Shown: positions 22,342-36,200 of the stretch, in pieces
Numbering within the stretch: the stretch's first letter is position 1
How the letters are laid out: every line of letters starts with the position of its first letter
DNA from: Nyssa sinensis
Taxonomy: Eukaryota; Streptophyta; Magnoliopsida; Cornales; Nyssaceae
Length of the DNA: 64,000 nt
NCBI GenBank assembly: GCA_008638375.1
Contig: CM018041.1
Span: forward strand, 4,765,501-4,829,500
Reading direction: 5' to 3'
Position numbers and translations under genes: made by a program
Notes under the pieces: generated by a model
The model's database searches: none
The model's input: only the letters and a program-made list of their open reading frames with translations
Told to the model about the DNA's origin: nothing

Positions 22342-24200
22342 ATATATATATATATATATGTATATATGATCAGCAGTTTCACCACCACAATTGCATGATC
22401 TCTTCAACAGACTCAAACAAATGGGACCTCTCAGAATGCAAGAGAGACAACTAGACATATGGTGTTGCTCTGTTGTTTATGTTTTTTGGGAGGGAAGCAA
22501 GTGGATCGAATCTAGATCTCTGTTAGGCTTTCTCTAGGCAAAAGAAGACCCCCTTCTGCTTCTGCTTCTGCATGGCCGCCTATTTTAATTATTTTTTATC
22601 ATTTAAAAGGACATTTAGTTGAACTGTGGAAAGTAAACAATTTGGTTTTGTGTTTTATAAAATGAATCCACTTGATTTTGTTGCCATTAGTTGAAGCAAT
22701 GTCACTCTGTTGCTGATGAAGGAAACTTGATTTTCTGGCACATTCATAGAGCTTCAAAGGAACATTTTTGTTCTTTTCATGGATTGTGAAATGTAGATTC
22801 ATATAGCTTTTGTTAAAATAGTTTGATATAAATTGTTGGACTCATTCTTCAAAAGTTTAAGTTTTTAGGACAATTGGTGATCTGACACTGATATCAAAGA
22901 TTTCTTATTCTAAGAGCTAGTCAGTTCAAGTTTCAACCGGTTCATTTCTCGTCTTATATATTAGGGTTAACTCTCTTATCCTGTTACGTCAAGATTTGCA
23001 TTTTATCCCGTCAGTGTACCATTCTATATATACTCTCTAATCTCCACGCGCAAGACAAGGTTATGATTTCAATGTAATTGCTTACAAAAGCAAACCATGT
23101 TTGTGCCATGTATTCGCTAATATCTTAAGTGGATCCTGACTAATTGTATGTTAATACGCTGCTTAATCAAAGTTATTCATTTGTAACTGCATAAACATAA
23201 CTCATGTGATAGTTTTCATAATCATTTTTTAAGTTTGTGTTCACAAAAACTATTTCAGAAAATGTTTGACCAAGTTTTTAAAACTGTCTTTATATTAATT
23301 TTACTTTCCACAATACACTTGACTAATTTTCTCCAAACACAAATTTCCTATGTTTGGAAAAACTCTCCCAAACACCTACTAATACCTAGTTTGGATTAGC
23401 ACACAGTTTTCACTATTTTAACATTAAAAACTCAAAACTTGGATGTTAACAACAAAAAATTTGCAGGGTTGCTGCCAGAACTAACATGGGCCGTGTTAGG
23501 TTGGTCTCCATGAAATCCTAACAAAGCTTGATATATATTGCTACAGATTTCTTCAATTTGATATAAAAATTTCAACTGTCCCTCCAATATAGGACAATAC
23601 AGCTAGTAAGTGTGTATTGGGGAATAGTGTATTTGCTAGGATACTTCAGTATTTGATGATAATTAAAATAAGCTTCAACCATTAAACAATTTTGTAATAA
23701 TTCTTAAGATGGTATCCAGGAAGCTCACCATAGATCAACAACAAATTTAGTATTCTTTAGATTAATACAATCTAAGCTAGCAACTTCAAATTTTAACCAT
23801 GGTTTAACAACTGAACAACAAAAATGTTGATAATTCTATAAATTAATAGGAAATTTTTTTATCCTTTTTAATACAGATTTTTCATACATACAAATATATG
23901 TGTGTGTGTATGTATGTATATGAATAAAGTATTGCTAGATAAACCTAAAAAAATTGTGATTGTAACTCTTCTTTAACTTGTAAACTAATATGAATCTGGG
24001 TAGGAAAAAGTTACCCAAATTGGTGACTGAAAAAATTGGAGCCATCCTAGTTGAAACCGTTCTGAGTTCATATATTTATTAATATAATTTTTAATATAGC
24101 CAATTGGGATGACACACTCCCTTCAATGTCCAACCTACCTTTGTTGTTTACATAGATAGATATATATATATATATATATATCCAATACACTATCAAGACA
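21096..24200. other. Intergenic DNA with LTR/TRIM-like remnants
   Basis: Around 21745-21830 a unit ending GGTGATTTAACA is followed by TAGTATCAGAACC, resembling an LTR end plus a tRNA-Met primer-binding site. A related unit occurs near 22815-22900 (GGTGATCTGACACTGATATCAAAG) and a third fragment near 22025. Dinucleotide repeats of TA and TG lie near 22308-22366 and 23900. No gene is supported. Confidence 0.45.
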
Positions 24201-24203
24201 TGG

Positions 24204-24212
24204 TATATATAA
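24204..24212 (+). promoter_or_regulatory. Probable TATA box of the DUF1442 gene
   Basis: TATATATAA lies 81 bases upstream of the chosen ATG at 24293, a normal plant distance allowing a short leader. Confidence 0.5.
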
Positions 24213-24292
24213 GGTTGAAAGGTCTCTGTCTCTCAGAAGTTGAATCAGAAGATAAAGATAGAACCAAAAGCTATAGAGATAGAGAGAGAAAG

Positions 24293-25085
24293 ATGGCCTG
24301 CTGGTCTGTTGAAAATGCCACTAAAGCCTACCTCAAAACCATGAAAATGGTGAGAATGAAACACTTTTTACCTTTAAACACCAGTAAATATTACTAATTT
24401 TTTCCTATTGAATCTCTCATTTTGTTTTCTCGTTCAATTCTTATTTACTTAGAATTGATCTCAATGCAGGGAAAGAATGCAAAAGAGCCAGACGCAGCTG
24501 AGTTCATTTCAGCCCTTGCTGCTGGAAACAACGCGCAACTCATGGTTGTTGCATGCGCCAGCGGCAGCACCGCAGGCTGCTCCACCACACTAGCCCTTGT
24601 GGCCGCTGCTTATCAAACTGGTGGCCGCGTAGTTTGCATCCTTCCCGGGCTTGAAGAGCTGCATTTATCCAAGCAAGCTCTAGGCAACAATGCAAGCCAT
24701 GTGGAGTTTGTTACTGGAGATGCTCAAAGTCTACTATTTCATGACTATAGGCAAGCAGATTTTGTGGTCATTGATTGTAACCTTGAGAATCATGAAGCAA
24801 TTATTAGAGCCATGCAAGCAAGTGGGAAGCATGATCATGGTACCATTGTTCTAGGCTACAATGCATTTTGCAAGGGCTTGTGGCAGCGGAGCGGCTCGAA
24901 TTACTAGGTTGTTGCCTATAGGAGAAGGGTTGCTACTGACCAGAATAGCTGCTGCAAAGGCTGAGAGGGCTAACTCTGGTGGTTTTGGACAGAGAAGTCA
25001 TTGGGTTGTTGAAGTAGATAAATGTACAGGTGAAGAGCATGTTTTCAGGGTCAGATCTCCCCGAGGGAGATTTGTTCAAGCTTAA
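24293..25085 (+). CDS. DUF1442 family protein, two exons, with one frameshift
   Basis: Exon 1 is 24293-24349 (MACWSVENATKAYLKTMKM) with donor GTGAGA. Exon 2 starts at 24470 after ATGCAG (GKNAKEPDAAEFISALAAG) and runs to a stop at 25083-25085. Family text includes VVACASGSTAGCSTTLALVA, GRVVCILPGLEEL, DFVVIDCNLENHEA, then LLPIGEGLLLTRIAAAKAE and SHWVVEVDKCTGEEHVF. The family is plant-specific with a Rossmann-like, methyltransferase-like fold prediction but no proven reaction. Near 24870-24900 the frame changes by +1 (GYNAFCKG then CGSGAARITRL). Dropping one T at 24878-24879 restores continuity. It is either a recent pseudogene or a base-call error; the rest is intact, and a deleted paralogue lies at 14.0 kb. 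Confidence 0.85.
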
Positions 25086-26620
25086 ATATTTTGTAGATGC
25101 TCCCTCTTGGCTGTTAAGGGAAGGCCAATTTCTATTTCTTTTCCGCTGCTTTCTCACCAGCCAAACAGAGGAAGTGTTAGATCTCAAATGTAAATAGCTA
25201 GTCTTATGTATGTAATACCCTTCTGGTTTTGGTTTAAATTTTCTGAAGGATCAATCATCACACAACTTAAACGAGAGGTTTTAAACAAGGTGTATTAAGC
25301 CATGTTTGGAAGCAGACTTAAAGAATCAGTACCAAAGTCATTCTTCCTTGGAAGTTGCTTCCACAAAAACATCCTCTTGTGTTGAATATCAACAATTCCA
25401 ACTCGTGCCGCAGTGATAGTGGATCTACTTCCTCAGATGAGGATCTCTTTATTACAAAGACATGGAAAATGCATGGTTTCCAGAGAGTTTTTCTGAAAGA
25501 TTCGCCCTTAATGTGCTGTTTTAAAGATAGCAATTGCACATGAAGGGTTCTAGGCCATGAGAAAGCATGTGTCCAGCAAATCAAGCGCTTAAAAAAGTGC
25601 TCTGAATCATAGATCTTCTCATACTTTAACATGAGGATTCATTACTTTAATTAATTTATCTGCTAGCTATCAAAAAAATATTGTGTGACCAAAAACCAGC
25701 TTGGATATGTGCAGCTCATCAACATAAAACTTTCAACCTAACCGAAATTCGAAATTAACAGGCAAGCAGCTTCAGAGAAGATGCCAATAGTGTGCAAGTT
25801 TTGCTAAATTAATTTTGTGGCCATGCCCATACAGGGCTGCCATGAGGTAAGGTTTGAGGAGGAAAAGAAGAGGTCAAAGAAAAGGGGGCATAAAACAAAT
25901 TCAGCTATTATATCAGCAAAAGATGTAGAAAGATTTACTCCTAGGAGGAGATTGAACTAAGGTGGAAGCAATTCCTCTTTGCAAAATCATGAAAGGATAA
26001 CAGATAACAAATCAAGTGGAATTGTGAACCAAATCACAAGCCAAAGTCAAAATTTTCTATTAACAGATGTGGCAGCAATTTTTTTATCTAAAATTTTGAT
26101 AAGAATTTAAATATGATACTATGATAGATCCAATAAGAAGCAAAATCATATTTGAATTTCTATTCATTTGATCCGATATTCCTATAAGAAACATGTATGG
26201 ACTTGTCTAAAAGAGAACAAATGCATGAATACATAATAGAAGCATCTTCAACTAACAAGAGAAATCTTATCCTCTGCAATTACTCTCAGTATGTTCTCAA
26301 TCCAGATTCCAAGTTCACAAAGAATTCACTAGATCTTAGCAAGTCATTTCAAGGATTTTGAAAAACTTTCCAAAAAAACTGTTGCAGTGAATTCACTAAA
26401 TCTTAGTAAGTCATTTCAATCAACATTTCAAGAATTTTTAAAAAATTCCCAAAAGAAAAAGGAGAAAGTAAGAAGAATAAAATGAAAAGATTTTGCATCA
26501 GTTCCAATCGGGGGGGTATACAAAATAGGTAGAATGCTACTGTGCTGGTTTATCAAACACAACCAAAAGAGGTCCACATAAAGTTTAAATTCAGTTTCAG
26601 TAAGAAGATATACTTGGAAC

Positions 26621-26767
26621 CATAGTTGTCAGAATGTGTATCATAACAAACATATTGTAAGATACGTATCACATATTGTGCAATACAATGCAAAATAACT
26701 ACAATTACAAGACCCTGTGTCATTTTATATCCATATCGAAAAGTATCATAAGACACTAACAACCATG
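26621..26767. mobile_element. Short MITE-like inverted-repeat element
   Basis: The left arm CATAGTTGTCAGAATGTGTA and the reverse complement of the right arm CATGGTTGTTAGTGTCTTAT are inverted and similar. The outer end resembles that of the MITE at 43538 (CATAGTTATCAGAA). A clear target duplication was not found. Confidence 0.5.
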
Positions 26768-28518
26768 TCTAGAACCAAAATGAAGAAGAATTTATAAACT
26801 AAATCAACACGTCAATTGACTTAATAGTGGCAGATGGAGTAAGAACTGGATCATTAACAAACTGGAGATAACTTCAACAAAATGCGAGTCCACCAAATAT
26901 TGAGTCGTGAAATAGGTCAGAAATCTACATGATGAATTCCCTAACAAAAGGCAACAGGTGCTCTGTTTTTCACCTCAATTCCCTTCATGGCCTTTTGTTC
27001 TTCAACATTACCCTAGCAAGGCTTCATTGTGTACTAATAAAGACAGAGGGAAGATAAAGCATAAAATGGAGAAACTACTTAAATGCTTTTGAACTCCCTT
27101 TTTAATATTAGCAGATGACATAACTTGTTATGCATGATCAAGAAAAGGATTATTTTTCTCTTTTGAAATTTCAATTGATGAAATATATTTACAAAATTGT
27201 TAGACCAAATTTCAAAGGATTATGCTGCATTTAGATCCTATAGTGGCTGCAATTGAAGTAAGTTTCTAAAACAGAACAATTAAAAAACTTGAAATCAAAA
27301 CTCTAAAAACAATTCAGATAAAATGTAAAGAAAAGAACTCATTTAAGAAAATGGGAAAAGAATTCTTTTCCAAGGCATCTATCTATGTAGAACTCTTCTC
27401 ACTGGGAGTCTCAAAATATATAAAACCATAAACTGAATATAACTATCATATTTAGATTTAGCACTCTAGTACTAGAAGCAAAGCAATCTTTGATTGATCT
27501 CACTGACTGGAATGCAGATTTTTCAGCCAAGACTGCCACAATGATTATAACATTGAGCAAAAGCCTCTTTCTTTTTTTGGCGGGGGCAGGGATAATTGAA
27601 AAAAGACCAAAACGCAGGGAAAGGATTCAAAGGGTACAAGAATTACAAGGTTGAAACATTTTCGATTAAAGCAGAAAATATATGATGATACCGGCAGCCA
27701 ACAGCATAAACTTCTTGGTCCGTTAGGACCCAAATGTGATTATGAGGAGCCATAGCAAATCAAGACTGAATCCAAGGCACAAGTGCAAACAACAGCCATA
27801 ATTGTAGTCATTGAGAGCCTAATGATAGTGTGTAGAGATATGAAACATAGCAAGAAAGAAAACTCAATTTGATTCATATAATTTTGTCAGTTCATTGGCC
27901 TCAGTTTTGATAAAAAAAAAATTCATGTTTTTCTACTGTTGACATGTGATGAGAAAACATGGGGTCTAAGTAATCCCACATGCTAGGGAAGACCTCTTTC
28001 ATCAAGCCATAACATTTTACATGATCTGTCTCTCATAGCAATCTATGATAATAGGTCACCTGTTTCCCATAATGTTGTCTACTCCATGGACCCAAGTCAT
28101 GTGGAAAGAAATCAAGGTGTCCATTACTGTTAACATGTGATAGGATCATAGAATTGAATGCTTGTTTATAGAGGCTGTGGTCAAACAATTACAACAAATA
28201 CAAGGCTACTCTAGACCCAAGAGTGATCCCATGAACAATTATTAGCGAATCACATGGAGTGACTCATGAGACTGATTGACCTTGGTGTAAATTGATAGAA
28301 GCAATTCATGGGACTCTCTATGATCATTTTACACATAGTTAACGCAAAATACTATAATTGATTTCCGTTTGGTATAGTAGAATTCTACAATAGGGAATAT
28401 TTATGCTTCAAAAGACTAAATTTAGTGATATGAGAAATTCCTCTTGTTCTTTTTTTAATTTTTCTTTTAAGAGAAAAATGATAGGAAAATACTATCGCAA
28501 ATCAAGAAATCATCACAA

Positions 28519-28519
<1 letters not shown>

Positions 28520-28552
<33 letters not shown>
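28520..28552. repeat. (TA)n microsatellite
   Basis: About 16 uninterrupted TA units. Confidence 0.95.
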
Positions 28553-28555
<3 letters not shown>

Positions 28556-29611
28556 GTTCAATGATTTTACATGTTCCATTCCAATATAATAAAACTTTCA
28601 TAATTATATGGACAACTTGTATACTTCAATGATATTAATTTGAATTACCTGTCTTTGGCAAAAAAAAAAAACACTCCTACTCTTAGACCTACCATTTTAC
28701 CTATGTCATTTACACAAGGCTACCCCTTATCATATCACATGTAGAACATGCGGCGCAACGGCATATTACGTCCTCATTCTCGTTTCACATACCATAATTA
28801 TTCATGTTCCAAATAACATTGATCCTATATCAATTATAGATTCAAACATCATGTTCAACATATGTTGCATCCTATTAATGGGGTGGTTCATTGTAAATAA
28901 AATTAAGAGAAAAAAATCAATAAACAGAAGAGGAATGTGACTCAGTCTGAATTTTAATCCCAAATATAAGCAGACTAGACACATTAGCACATTATGTAAT
29001 TTATTGCAAGTTCATGAATAGTTATTTCATGTCTAGTTGGCTTACCACTTCCGCCTATTGTATTGGATTAAAAGTCATTTTCCTAAACAGAAATGTAGCC
29101 CTTTGGACTAACTTAAGCACCTACAGTAATATCTAATATGTTAATAGTGAGAAGGGCACCATATTAACAAAGTCATAGATAAGAATTGGTATTATCCTCA
29201 GATGAACATATATAAATGGTATGGAAGTGTTCACCACTAGTAAACATTATCACAGCATGATGTATGTTTGATGGTGAGCCTTGCAGGAGTCATGAAGATC
29301 CGTGTTAGATAGTTAACAAGCTATTAAATAAAAATTTTGAAGTGAATTGTTTTGTTGATGGAGGAAAGTCCACTTCTTTACAAAGCAAATATTTAAATGG
29401 TACAAGTGATTACAGGTGAAAATCCCCAACAAGAAACCAGACCTCAATCACATTCACAGTGGTTAGTCCTCAGCAAAAGGACACAGCAGATTACAAAAAT
29501 AGACCCTAGATGTTTCATCACCAATGAGTAGTTAGTAGATGTAATCTCCAGCTTATCAATACCCTTTCGAAAATTTCTCAGGCAATGGCTGAAGAAACAA
29601 AGTCATGGAAA

Positions 29612-32600
29612 TCAGCAGCAGTTAGTACAGTTACCAAGTTCTTGAATAATTGCTTCCATGGATGGCCTCTGCTCGGGAGATTCATGGGTGCACATCAAAG
29701 CAACCTTTGCAAGCCTGGCAGCTTCATGTTCAGAGAACCTGCCATGGAGATTTGTATCAATAAAATCATGGAATCTGCATGATTCAGCAGCAGCCCGTAT
29801 GGAGCTAGAGATTTTCCGCTTCCCAGAGAGGATCTGTAAGATGAGCACTCCAAAAGCATAATTGTCACTTTTCTCCGTGAACCTGCCTGTACTGGCATAC
29901 TCAGGAGCTAGATATCCCATGGCAGCACTGGCCTTGAGTGCTAAGAAGACGATGTCATTTGTGAGAAGATTGTGCAGGCCTGAATCAGAAAGCAAAGGTT
30001 TGAATTGATCGTCGACGAGCACATTCTCAGCAGATATGTTTTGGTGAACTAGAGGAGGTTTGTTCACTTTGCACCCATGTAGATATTCTACACCTGCTTA
30101 GGAAGATGGGCAAAGCTCAGTTTAAACAAATAAAACTGACCCTTATGGAATCTATCGCTATCAAGTTACATACACTCATACAGTACGCTATAAATTTCCT
30201 TGAAACTATATCTAATGTGGAAAAAAAAACAGAAAGGAAATATGAAGAATTTAGTTGTTTGAGATGATTCTCTCTTTAGCAAGCTCCGACAAATAAATTC
30301 ATGAAGATATAACTACTTTCTTTTCTCCTTTTTTTAGGTTGAAACATAAAAATGAATACTTTCAAGTTAACACGGCATTTCTTAAATTGAATTTCTTCTT
30401 GTAGCATTATACATTAATTTTGATACAATTAAATTCTTAATGACCCTTTCAGTTGATAATTGCCAATTATATCCACAGACTCCATTTAAAATGGCAAATT
30501 TGAGACTTCGAAAAACCTACAGCAAACAAAATGAGTTGGTTTGCAACCTTCATAAAAACATTAAAAAAAAATTTTTTGAACTGACCTTTGGCAATGCCAT
30601 TGATGATAGAAACTCTAGTGGACCACTCTAGAACTGGACCATTCCCCTCCTCCACATCGAGATAGCGCAACAAACTTCCATTTGAAACAAATTCATAAAT
30701 GAGAAAACACTCACCCCGGCCTTTTGAACAACAAAATCCTCTCAGCCTAACTAAATTTTCATGTCTCAATGAGGTTAAAAGTGTTCAGCCCCTTCAGGAA
30801 CTCAGCTTCCTCTGACTTGCAGCTACTTTTAGTGATGCTCTTGATAGCAACAACAGATCCATCTCTTAAAATTCCTCTATAGATGGCTGAGAATTTGCTC
30901 TTACCCAACAAATTTTTTTCTGCAAAGTACTGAGTAGCTGATTCTACCTCTTCCAAATTAAACCTAAAGGTCTGCAAAACCTCTTGTGGGAACTCACCAA
31001 AACTACGATCATCAGCCAAAGGATCCCATCCATGAGGGTACTCAAGACTGATGAGGGGAGAGCCATTCTTCCTGTAAACATCCTTGGCCTGGTTCATACT
31101 AAGCCGGCTGTCAGATATATCAAATGCATTTCCGAGCTTCTGTTTTCTGCGACGATATTGTGTGAAGATCAGAATTCCTATAGCTGACAATACAAGAGTG
31201 ACAACAATTACTCCAACAACAACAGAAGCTTGTGGGGTTTTAGATGAATTTGAGCATCGAGTTTGGCTGCAATTCAATTTCAAATTTGCAGTCTCTGGGA
31301 TGTCTTTAGTTGAGAGACCAGTTGTGCCGCCTCCATAAGGTTCAGGTCTGCTCGGATTCCTACTATCTGAAGCACTGCAAGCTCTTAAAGATGTAAACCC
31401 AACTCCACATAATCCCAGGTTGCTTTCATATTGGAATCCTCCAACTAATTTCTTCAGAGCTTCATCCATCCAAAGCAAAAACAAAACCAAAGGCTTCATT
31501 TTTTGCCCAACAAATCAAATTGAAACACTAAAAATAAATCTATGTCATATATAAGTTGAATGAACATTTTTACCTGAAGGTACATTGCCAGAGAGAGTAT
31601 TGTTTCGGACATCTAGAACTTCAAGCAGAGGGGGACCAGCAAGGCTAATGGGAATTGAACCGAAGAGGTTATTAAAACTCAAATCTAACCTCGTTAACAT
31701 TCCCAAATCCCCTAAGCTTGCAGGGATTGCACCAGTTAGCTGATTAGATTGCAAAGCCAGAACACTAAGCTTCTTCAGGGATCCCAGCTGTGTAGGAATG
31801 CTTCCAGTGAACTGGTTATAACAAAGCTGCAAAACTATAATACAGACGCAAAACCATATGAGCAAAGTTCAGAATCAGAGAAGTCAAAAATAAAAAACCC
31901 AGAATCAAAATGCAACGCAGTTCAGAATCATTGAAGCTTTGCAAGATTTGAAGCTGTGTAACGAACAACCAAATGAGTTATGTTGCAGAAGTACAGATAT
32001 TTATACAATATTGGAACATTCAAAGAAACCCATGTGACAAATTTGCGCAAGGACATAAATTCTCAAACAAATTCGCATATGAACCCCAAATTAGCCAAAA
32101 AGATTGAAGCTTTTTTAAAGAAATTAATATGAGCAAATATAATTTATTTTTTCCAAAAAAAGAAAGCAGAGAGAGCAAAGCAATAAAGAAGTTCAGAAAA
32201 TTGAACACTTTCGTGTCTTCAGTTGTAAATCTAACGCAGAAGACTACTATACTGCGGAAACTACTAGAAAACCCAAATACGTTAAGGTCAATGAAGCAAA
32301 AGACCCAGAAACCCTCAAGCAATAAAAAGGTTCTTTTCAATCACAGTTAGCTTAAAGAAGCAAATTCCATATGAGTTCAATCAAGAGAAAAGAAGGAAAG
32401 AAAAAAAAGGCCCCACAGAGAAAAAAAGAAGGAGAACTATTCGTAAATAAGAAATACTCCACGCACCAAAAAGAAAAGAAAAAAGAAAGACCCAAGCAAT
32501 ACCGAAATTCTTATAACATATAGCTCTTCAAAGAAACCCTTTTGAGTTGAGCTGAAAAGAAATAGATATACTGGTAAATATATAGAAAATGATAATCCAC

Positions 32601-33044
32601 TGCTAAGTACTAACCTTGTAAACTAGCCATATTTCCAAGTTCGGGAGGTATGTTCCCAGAGAGATTATTAACATTGAGATACAGATCATTCAACTCAGTC
32701 AAGTTCGAAATTTCTCTGGGTAGCTCTCCATACAAAGAGTTGTAGTGCAAGTACAGACCCGTCAAGTGCTTGAGCCAGGCAACCGCGGGCGAGAGCTTGC
32801 CGGAGAGACCCTTTCCCTGCAATGAAATGTTGGCCACCTGACCCTTCTCATTGCAGGCAACACCTTCGAATGAGCCGTCACAAGGGTCCCCCGAAACGGT
32901 CCATGAGGTAAGATAAGCATTGTCCGGGTCGAGACTGGCTTTCATGTCCATGAGGGCTCTGAGCTCGGCTTTTCCACGAACAGACGATGGCTGAGAGATT
33001 GCGAATATTAGGAGGAGAGAGAAGAGAAATGCTGAGCTACCCAT
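29612..33044 (-). CDS. LRR receptor-like protein kinase (probable pseudokinase), 4 exons, one frameshift
   Basis: Exons: 33044-32615, 31834-31574, 31459-30586 and 30093-29612. With one base removed, 681 residues. It begins with signal peptide MGSSAFLFSLLLIFA. An LRRNT_2 domain (SGDPCDGSFEGVAC) and about six LRRs follow (LYLHYNSLYGELP, LDLSFNNLFGSIP), then a transmembrane segment near residues 308-329 followed by YRRRKQK. The kinase domain keeps VAIK (near residue 437). The catalytic loop reads HQNISAENVL, so the HRD aspartate is replaced. DFG reads DSG, and KSDVYSFG reads KSDNYAFG. A catalytically weak or dead kinase is inferred. At 30777-30780 one extra base in a run of four (GLNT then TSLRHENL) breaks the frame in exon 3. 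The overall form matches the At5g51560 type (from memory). An in-frame upstream ATG at 33188 exists, but the signal peptide favours 33044. Confidence 0.88.
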
Positions 33045-33260
33045 GTTTGGTTTTGGCTCAAAATGATCGAAGAGTAACTCTTGCTCTCTATAGGACCCCG
33101 TTTCTCTCCCTCTCACGATTTGTTCTCTTAACGGGGGTTCTCTTCTTCTTCTCCTTTCCTTTTGTCTTTGTTTGGACTTGCAGAACATGGACCGACGGTA
33201 CGAATCTCGGCGGAGCGTGAAGAGAGAAGTGGAACTGCGAAAAGTAACTCTTCAAACCTC
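33045..33260 (-). promoter_or_regulatory. 5' leader/promoter region of the LRR kinase
   Basis: A long purine/pyrimidine-biased stretch (33120-33170 on plus: CTTCTTCTTCTCCTTTCC) suggests a 5' leader. No definite TATA box was selected. Confidence 0.35.
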
Positions 33261-36200
33261 TCACTCTTCGACAAAGAGAGGATGGTGAGGAAGAGACAAA
33301 GTTGCAGTCACGTCCATAATGAAAAGACAGTAACTACCAGTACGTCCCTTATTGTCCCACGTCATCATTCTACTGGGGACCAGCTGACGTGGCAAGATCA
33401 TGTGGTGGCATCCTTCTGTCAGGGGAGGGGAGCCAGGCTCCTGAAAATGGAGAGATATCAAAAAAAAAAAAAAAGGCAAGTGTGATGACTGGGGATGCTG
33501 GCCATCCGATTTGTTGACTTTTTGAATCAGCGTGAGGCCTCATGGATTTTCAGCTCCATAATAGTTTCTTTGTTCCGTCAAATCGTAAAGACTGGAAGTA
33601 ATACTGATGGTGAGCAAAACTAACATGTGAAAGCTCGGATCATAACAACCATCTTACATGCGGTAACAAAGAAAACGACTTACTGGGTCCCATCTAGAGC
33701 AATTCAACGTTAATGATTTGGGTTTCTCACAAAAGCATGTAGATTAATCAAGTGATCTCAAATACTAGTTTTGCATGACCGCATAAGAAGTGGGACCCAT
33801 CCAATTGATTTTTGTTCTAAAGGGACCATCTAATTGTTCCCTCCAGTTTGATGGTTAGTTAGAGATCAGGTGGTCCTCATACAAATAAATTTTGGTGGTC
33901 CAGCCAGATTAGCAACTTGGAGTGTGCGTGACCACCGTTTTAGAATGGTCTGAGGAACACTTGATTTTGATCCTATGCTGTGATATGAGGTACTAGCGTG
34001 TCAGCCAACGCCACCTGTCCGGTAAATTTTTATTTTTTTTGGTTAGAGTAATTTTATACTTATTAGTTGCACCACCACGCACCTCAGTAGCGCGTGGACT
34101 TTACGCGTCCTCGACGATGAGATTCCCCCGCATGCACCGAGGAATTTGAATTCAAAAGGTAATGATCAGACATGTTCAACCCCCAGCGAGCTTTAAAACA
34201 TCTGCAAATCAAATTTTCTGATGGAATAAAAGTCAGAATATTATCAAAGGCTGAAATTTCCACCGCGTGATTTTTGATGTACCATCAAACTATTATGAAC
34301 CCTCTCCATCTTATAACAAGTTTTATTTTTAAAAAATTAAAGATAAATTACATGACTTTATTAAAATTTATGATAATTATACTAATTTTTTTAAAATTTT
34401 TGAAATTACATCACCTTCCTTACTTTACCTAAAAATATATAAATACCTCCCTCATGTTATTTTTTTTTTCAAAATGACTAAACAGCTCATTTTATTTATT
34501 TTTTATATATTTATTTTTTTCAATTTTAACAAAGTTTTTCTAATTTTTTTAAAATAAATTTAAGGTAAATAACTTTTTTTATTTTATATAAAAATAAATT
34601 TAAAGTTTTTATCAATATTTATTTGAAAAAATAAAAAAAAAATTTGGTCAAAATTTTAAAAATTGAAAAAAAAAATGAAATGGGTAGTTTTGTAATTTTG
34701 AAAAAAAATTGACATGAGAGAAGTAGCTGTATATTATCAGATAAAGTAGGAGAAGTCAGTGTACTTTAAAATTTAGAAAAAAAAAATTAGTGTAATTGTC
34801 ATAAATTATAAAAAAAAAAGTTAGTGTAGTTTACCCAAAATTAAATTACGACAATCCTTTATAATTTGACTAATTACACTACATTTTTTTCTAATGTGAC
34901 GATTAATAACTTCTACCACCCTTGTATCGATAGCCCATCACTAATAATATGTTTTTTTTATAACATTATCGAATACATTTTTAAAAATATAATTTTATCC
35001 TTAATTTGTTAATGTTATTAAGTCACAATTTGACAATGGCATATAGTGTAAGCCCAAATTAGTGAGTCTATTTGTAGTTATTAAAACTTTAAAAGTTATT
35101 TGAGAAATGTTAACATTAGTGACAAGTATTCACATTCATGATTTAATTTGTATATGTATTATATATACTCATTTTACATGTAACTATTTATGTACATATG
35201 TACGAATCAAATTACGATCATTACAATTGCGTGACTAAGGGTAACATGTCTCAAATCATTTTTCAAACACCCTCTTGCTATAATTTTTTCAAACATATGT
35301 ACGAATTAAATTACGATTATTATATTCGCTTGAATAGTAATTTAGATATAATTTTTTGAATTTTGTAATTAATTTTTTAAAAATTATAAAAATATAATTA
35401 AATATAATAATTTAAATTATAAAAAATTAAAAAAATTAAAATTAATAATTTGACAAACGCATTTTAAAATTTAAAATATGCTTTAAAAAATCTAACTAAA
35501 CAAAACCATTTCTTTAACTTTCTCAGTCTCTCTCTCTCTTTTTGGTACTGTGTCATGGACTGACACCATTTCCTCTGGCCTACTTAATTGGCAGCAAGTA
35601 GGAACCAGTCTTTTCTTATTATTCCAACAATGCCCTCCAAGGTTCAAATCAATCTCAAATTTTTTAGTCTCTCCATCAAAATAAAAAAAAAAGGTACAAA
35701 ATGGAGGGTATAATTTATGAGAAATGTTTGATATCTGTAATTTTATTACAATTTTTTATTAAAAAAGTTATTTTATATATTTTATAATATTTTTTAAAAA
35801 TATATATTTAAATTTATTTTAATCTAATCACTAATTTTTTTAATAGTGTTTAAAAAAGTTAATAATTAGATTTTTATATTAAAAATTTAAATTTTAAATT
35901 TTTTAGATTAAAAATATATATCATAAATTTTTGTATTAAAAATATTATTTTATGAATATTTTAATATTTTTCTCTAATTGTTATCCTAGTGAGATTGGAT
36001 AATTCATATACCATTACTCCTTTTGTACAAGTGATATCTTATGAGAATGGGATTTATCATCTTATTCCATCGTCCAAATAAAACATAAAGGAGTTATGTG
36101 AAAACAAGCCTAATCATATGTTGTTATGATTTTTAGAAATTAAATACATTATTGAATATTTCAAATAAATTCCAAAATTCAAAACTACCTGTTATTCAAT

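Larger units (their letters stand above)
25086..29611. other. Intergenic DNA; no gene seen apart from a MITE
   Basis: The 3' flank of the DUF1442 gene is followed by AT-rich sequence with a (TA)n tract at 28520-28552. No extended coding frame, RNA gene or transposase motif was recognised. One small TIR element is annotated separately. Confidence 0.5.
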
